Assembly: GCA_003229345.1 (NCBI GenBank)
Contig: QIDN01000179.1
Location: 1 to 6,789, forward strand
DNA: 6,789 nucleotides
Direction of reading: 5' to 3'
Origin: Nitrospirota bacterium
Lineage (GTDB): Bacteria > Nitrospinota > Nitrospinia > Nitrospinales > Nitrospinaceae
Each line of letters opens with the position of its first letter. The stretch's first letter is position 1. The notes beneath the pieces were generated by a model, which made no database searches, had not been told where the DNA came from, and was given only the letters and a program-made list of their open reading frames with translations. Position numbers and translations under genes: made by a program. Positions 3,973 to 6,789 of this stretch are shown here, piece after piece.

Positions 3973-6789
3973 GTGGATAACCTGAATTTTTTTGAGAAAC
4001 CCAAAAATCCGATTATATTTGATGCGATGCGCATCCGACTGGCCTCTCCAGAAAAGATCCGGTCCTGGTCCTATGGTGAAGTGAAGAAACCTGAGACCAT
4101 CAATTATCGGACGTTCAAGCCAGAACGGGACGGGTTGTTCTGTGCCAAGATTTTCGGTCCGGTGAAAGATTGGGAATGTAATTGCGGAAAATATAAACGC
4201 ATGAAGTACAAGGGAGTTGTTTGTGAAAAATGCGGTGTCGAAGTCATTCTGTCCAAAGTGCGCCGGGAGCGGTTGGGCCATATTGAGCTTGCCAGTCCTG
4301 TAGCCCATATCTGGTTTTTCAAGGGACTGCCCAGCCGGATCGGTCATATCTTGGATCTCACTCTTAAAGAGCTGGAACGCATCATCTATTTTGAAAATTA
4401 TGTGGTGATCGACCCCGGTGAATCCGATTTTAAAGAAGGGCAACTGCTGACCGAGGCGGAGTACCGGGAAGCGGAAATCGAATTTCCGTTCGGATTGAAA
4501 ACCATGGTCGGTTCCGAAGCGGTGATGGAGATGCTGAAGAACCTGGACCTTGATGCGTTAGCAGTCAAATTGCAGGAGGATCTGCTCAAAACCGCCTCTG
4601 TTCTGAATAAACGTAAATTTTCGAAGCGGTTGAAAATTGTCGAAGCGTTCCGTAAATCCGGAAACAAACCGGAATGGATGATCCTGCAGGTCGTTCCGGT
4701 CATTCCACCGGAACTGCGTCCTCTGGTGCCCCTGGATGGCGGCCGGTTTGCTACCTCCGATCTAAACGATTTGTACCGCCGCGTTATTAACCGAAACAAC
4801 CGGTTGAAACGCTTGCAAGAACTGAAAGCACCGCAGATCATCATCCGTAATGAAAAGCGTATGTTGCAGGAAGCCGTTTCGGCTTTGTTTGACAACGGCC
4901 GCCGCGGCCGTACCCTGCGTGGAACCAATAAGCGTCCCTTGAAATCTTTGAGCGACATGCTTAAGGGAAAGCAGGGCCGTTTCCGGCAGAACCTGTTGGG
5001 GAAACGTGTGGATTACTCCGGACGTTCCGTTATCGTGGTGGGTCCGGATCTGAAACTGCATCAGTGTGGATTGCCCAAGAAAATGGCGTTGGAATTGTTC
5101 AAGCCGTTCATCTTTAACCGGCTGGAGCAAAAAGGGTATGCCGCTACCATCAAAACTGCGAAAAAGATGGTGGAGCAGGAGCGTTCCGAAGTCTGGGAAG
5201 TGCTGGAGGAAGTGGTTCAGAAGCATCCCATTCTCTTGAACCGCGCTCCCACCTTGCATCGTCTGGGTATCCAGGCATTCGAGCCCATTCTGATCGAAGG
5301 CAAGGCCATCCGGGTTCATCCGCTGGTGTGCACCGCCTTCAACGCGGATTTCGATGGTGACCAGATGGCAGTGCATGTCCCGTTGTCCATGGAAGCGCGG
5401 GTGGAAGCCAAGCTCCTCATGATGGCGCCCAACAACGTGTTGTCACCCTCCAACGGACGACCCATCGCCGTGCCCAGTCAGGATATCGTTCTGGGTAGTT
5501 ACTATATGACCAAAATCCGAGGCGGCGCGCGCGGGGAAGGAAAAGTATTTTCCGGGCTCAGAGAAGTTCGTATGGCGTATGACCATGATGAATTGGATTT
5601 ACAGGCCCGGATCATGATCCAACTGAACGGTCAACTGGAAGTGACCACCACGGGCCGGATTCTTCTCTATGAAGTGACACCGAAAGAATTACCTTTTTCT
5701 CTGGTCAATCAGGAGATGAACAAAAAATCCCTTTCCGAATTGATCGGTGTCTCCTTCAAAGAAGTTGGACGGGAAAAAACGGTTGCGCTTCTGGATGCAG
5801 TTAAGGAAATGGGGTTCAAGTATGCCACCGAAGCGGGTCTTTCCATCTCCATCGACCATATGCGGATTCCGAAACAAAAGGATTCGCTCGTCCGGAAAGC
5901 CGAGGACGAAGTACTGAAAGTGTACAAGCAGTACCGCGACGGTTTGATCACCAACGGCGAACGCTATAACAAGGTGATTGATATTTGGGCGCACGTCACT
6001 GAGAAGGTTTCCGAGGAAATGTTCCGGGAACTGGAAACCGAAGACGAGAGGATCGTTAAGGGTGAAGACAAGAAAGATTTCAATTCCCTATTCATCATGG
6101 CCGATTCCGGCGCCCGCGGTAGCTCTCAGCAGTTGCGGCAGTTGGCCGGAATGCGCGGTTTGATGGCCAAGCCCTCCGGTGAAATCATCGAAACTCCCAT
6201 TACCGCGAATTTTCGTGAAGGGTTATCGGTAATTCAGTATTTCATCTCCACGCATGGTGCGCGAAAAGGGTTGGCAGATACCGCGCTTAAAACCGCGAAC
6301 TCCGGTTACCTGACGCGGCGGTTGGTGGATGTGGCGCAGGATATCATTATCCTGGAAGACGATTGTGGCACTTTGCGCGGGATTGATATTTTTTCCCTTG
6401 TGGAAGCGGGAGAAATTATCCAGCCCTTATCTGAACGTATTTTGGGGCGGACCGCTTTGGAAGACATTATCGATCCGTTTACCGGCAAAGTGTTGATCAA
6501 GGCCAACTCAATGATAGATGAAGAGGCGATCGAGATCATCGAAAACGCAGGTATCGAAAAGGTGCGGATTCGGTCCAACCTGACATGTGAATCGCATCAG
6601 GGTTTGTGCGCCAAGTGTTACGGTCGGAATCTGGCCACCAACGATTGGGCTGAAATCGGCGAGCCGGTTGGAGTTATCGCCGCGCAATCCATCGGTGAGC
6701 CCGGAACCCAGCTGACCATGCGGACGTTCCATATCGGCGGTACCGCCAGCCGGGTGGTTGAGCAGACCACGCTGAGCACTAAAAAAGGC
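3973..6789 (+). CDS. rpoC: DNA-directed RNA polymerase subunit beta', 3'-truncated by the window edge
   Basis: This is the beta' subunit, which carries the catalytic magnesium and most of the DNA clamp. The frame is open for 939 codons to the last base; E. coli RpoC has about 1407 residues, so roughly the last third is missing. GTG at 3973 is chosen as start because an in-frame TAG lies five codons upstream (3958-3960), a Shine-Dalgarno sits at the right distance, and VDNLNFFEKP begins where the family begins. In order: zinc site 1 cysteines 69, 71, 84 and 87; the rudder/switch region GRRGRTLRGTNKRP near 309-322 and KRVDYSGRS at 344-352; the nucleotide-contact Arg424 in NRAPTLHRLG; NADFDGD at 457-463; the bridge helix near 763-793; zinc site 2 cysteines 798, 872, 879 and 882; and the trigger-loop start QLTMRTFH at 913-920. 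No large insert occurs before the bridge helix; the region between 463 and 798 is about 15 residues shorter than in E. coli. It is surely co-transcribed with rpoB. Confidence 0.99.
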   Translation, partial: MDNLNFFEKPKNPIIFDAMRIRLASPEKIRSWSYGEVKKPETINYRTFKPERDGLFCAKIFGPVKDWECNCGKYKRMKYKGVVCEKCGVEVILSKVRRERLGHIELASPVAHIWFFKGLPSRIGHILDLTLKELERIIYFENYVVIDPGESDFKEGQLLTEAEYREAEIEFPFGLKTMVGSEAVMEMLKNLDLDALAVKLQEDLLKTASVLNKRKFSKRLKIVEAFRKSGNKPEWMILQVVPVIPPELRPLVPLDGGRFATSDLNDLYRRVINRNNRLKRLQELKAPQIIIRNEKRMLQEAVSALFDNGRRGRTLRGTNKRPLKSLSDMLKGKQGRFRQNLLGKRVDYSGRSVIVVGPDLKLHQCGLPKKMALELFKPFIFNRLEQKGYAATIKTAKKMVEQERSEVWEVLEEVVQKHPILLNRAPTLHRLGIQAFEPILIEGKAIRVHPLVCTAFNADFDGDQMAVHVPLSMEARVEAKLLMMAPNNVLSPSNGRPIAVPSQDIVLGSYYMTKIRGGARGEGKVFSGLREVRMAYDHDELDLQARIMIQLNGQLEVTTTGRILLYEVTPKELPFSLVNQEMNKKSLSELIGVSFKEVGREKTVALLDAVKEMGFKYATEAGLSISIDHMRIPKQKDSLVRKAEDEVLKVYKQYRDGLITNGERYNKVIDIWAHVTEKVSEEMFRELETEDERIVKGEDKKDFNSLFIMADSGARGSSQQLRQLAGMRGLMAKPSGEIIETPITANFREGLSVIQYFISTHGARKGLADTALKTANSGYLTRRLVDVAQDIIILEDDCGTLRGIDIFSLVEAGEIIQPLSERILGRTALEDIIDPFTGKVLIKANSMIDEEAIEIIENAGIEKVRIRSNLTCESHQGLCAKCYGRNLATNDWAEIGEPVGVIAAQSIGEPGTQLTMRTFHIGGTASRVVEQTTLSTKKG
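4177..4233 (+). other. Beta' zinc site 1 (zipper/N-terminal zinc ribbon)
   Basis: Cysteines 69, 71, 84 and 87 of beta' occur in ECNCGKYKRMKYKG and CEKCGVEV. They match E. coli C70, C72, C85 and C88 one for one, so the N-terminal zinc ribbon that contacts upstream DNA should be intact. Confidence 0.93.
5341..5361 (+). other. Beta' catalytic magnesium loop NADFDGD
   Basis: Codons 457-463 read NADFDGD, with the three metal-binding aspartates at 459, 461 and 463 (E. coli 460, 462, 464). This is the invariant signature of multisubunit RNA polymerases, so the enzyme is predicted to be active. Confidence 0.98.
6259..6351 (+). other. Beta' bridge helix
   Basis: Codons 763-793 contain ARKGLADTALKTANSGYLTR followed by RLVDVAQD, almost identical to E. 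coli. The helix crosses the cleft next to the active site and moves with the trigger loop during nucleotide addition. Boundaries are approximate. Confidence 0.93.
6364..6618 (+). other. Beta' zinc site 2
   Basis: The four ligands are C798 (DCGT), C872 (LTCES), C879 and C882 (CAKCYG), corresponding to E. coli C814, C888, C895 and C898. Copy D of the beta/beta' module lies between the first and second cysteine, as in other bacteria. Confidence 0.92.
6454..6570 (+). repeat. Beta/beta' module, copy D (RpoC, before zinc site 2)
   Basis: Codons 828-866 of rpoC begin ALEDIIDPFTGKV and end EKVRI, directly before the SNLTCES zinc segment. The unit is part of normal beta' (E. coli has AEDVLKPGTADI at the same place). 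It aligns gaplessly with copy A with 13 of 39 identities, showing that the unit is shared between the two large subunits. Confidence 0.65.
6661..6789 (+). other. Start of the beta' trigger loop, cut by the window edge
   Basis: VGVIAAQSIGEPGTQLTMR then TFHIGG includes Met916 and His920, equivalent to E. coli M932 and H936, which contact the incoming nucleotide. The window ends about 20 residues later, so whether an insert of the E. coli betai6/SI3 kind follows cannot be seen. Confidence 0.9.

Noticed and set aside
4398..5376. Minus-strand frames of 186 and 204 codons opposite rpoC.
   Set aside because: They are shadows of conserved beta' coding sequence, with no domain of their own.

Overview
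The window holds two adjacent, co-directional genes on the + strand and nothing else of gene size: the 3' nineteen-twentieths of rpoB (RNA polymerase beta subunit, start codon outside the left edge) and the first two-thirds of rpoC (beta' subunit, cut at the right edge in the trigger loop). They are separated by 75 bases. This is the conserved bacterial rpoBC transcription unit. Both reading frames are intact, and every catalytic and zinc-binding residue I looked for is present, so this is a housekeeping polymerase locus and not an accessory or mobile region.

Layout: 1-3897 rpoB; 3898-3972 intergenic spacer with two overlapping short inverted repeats near the rpoB stop and a Shine-Dalgarno site before a GTG start; 3973-6789 rpoC. 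No tRNA, rRNA, mobile element, CRISPR array or convincing internal promoter or terminator was seen. The other long open frames, including a 554-codon one antisense to rpoB, are shadows of the two coding sequences.

Organism: a bacterium of moderate G+C content (roughly half, by eye). The proteins look like those of Gram-negative-type lineages: beta carries an insert at the E. coli betai9 position, lacks the E. coli insert before the IATPVFDGA motif, and beta' has no large insert before the bridge helix. I cannot place the phylum; groups around the former Deltaproteobacteria, Nitrospirota or Nitrospinota are a guess.

The two products form the catalytic cleft together: beta supplies the rifampicin-pocket wall, the GYNFED loop and the two active-site lysines, while beta' supplies the NADFDGD magnesium loop, bridge helix, trigger loop and two zinc-binding sites. 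The most unusual content is at the N-terminal end of beta. A segment of about 57 residues (bases 127-297) sits where E. coli has about five residues, and its sequence resembles the paired modules later in beta (bases 709-972) and a module in beta' just before the second zinc site (6454-6570). Just upstream, at the very edge of the window, is a CxxCG zinc-knuckle-like motif that beta does not normally have at this place.
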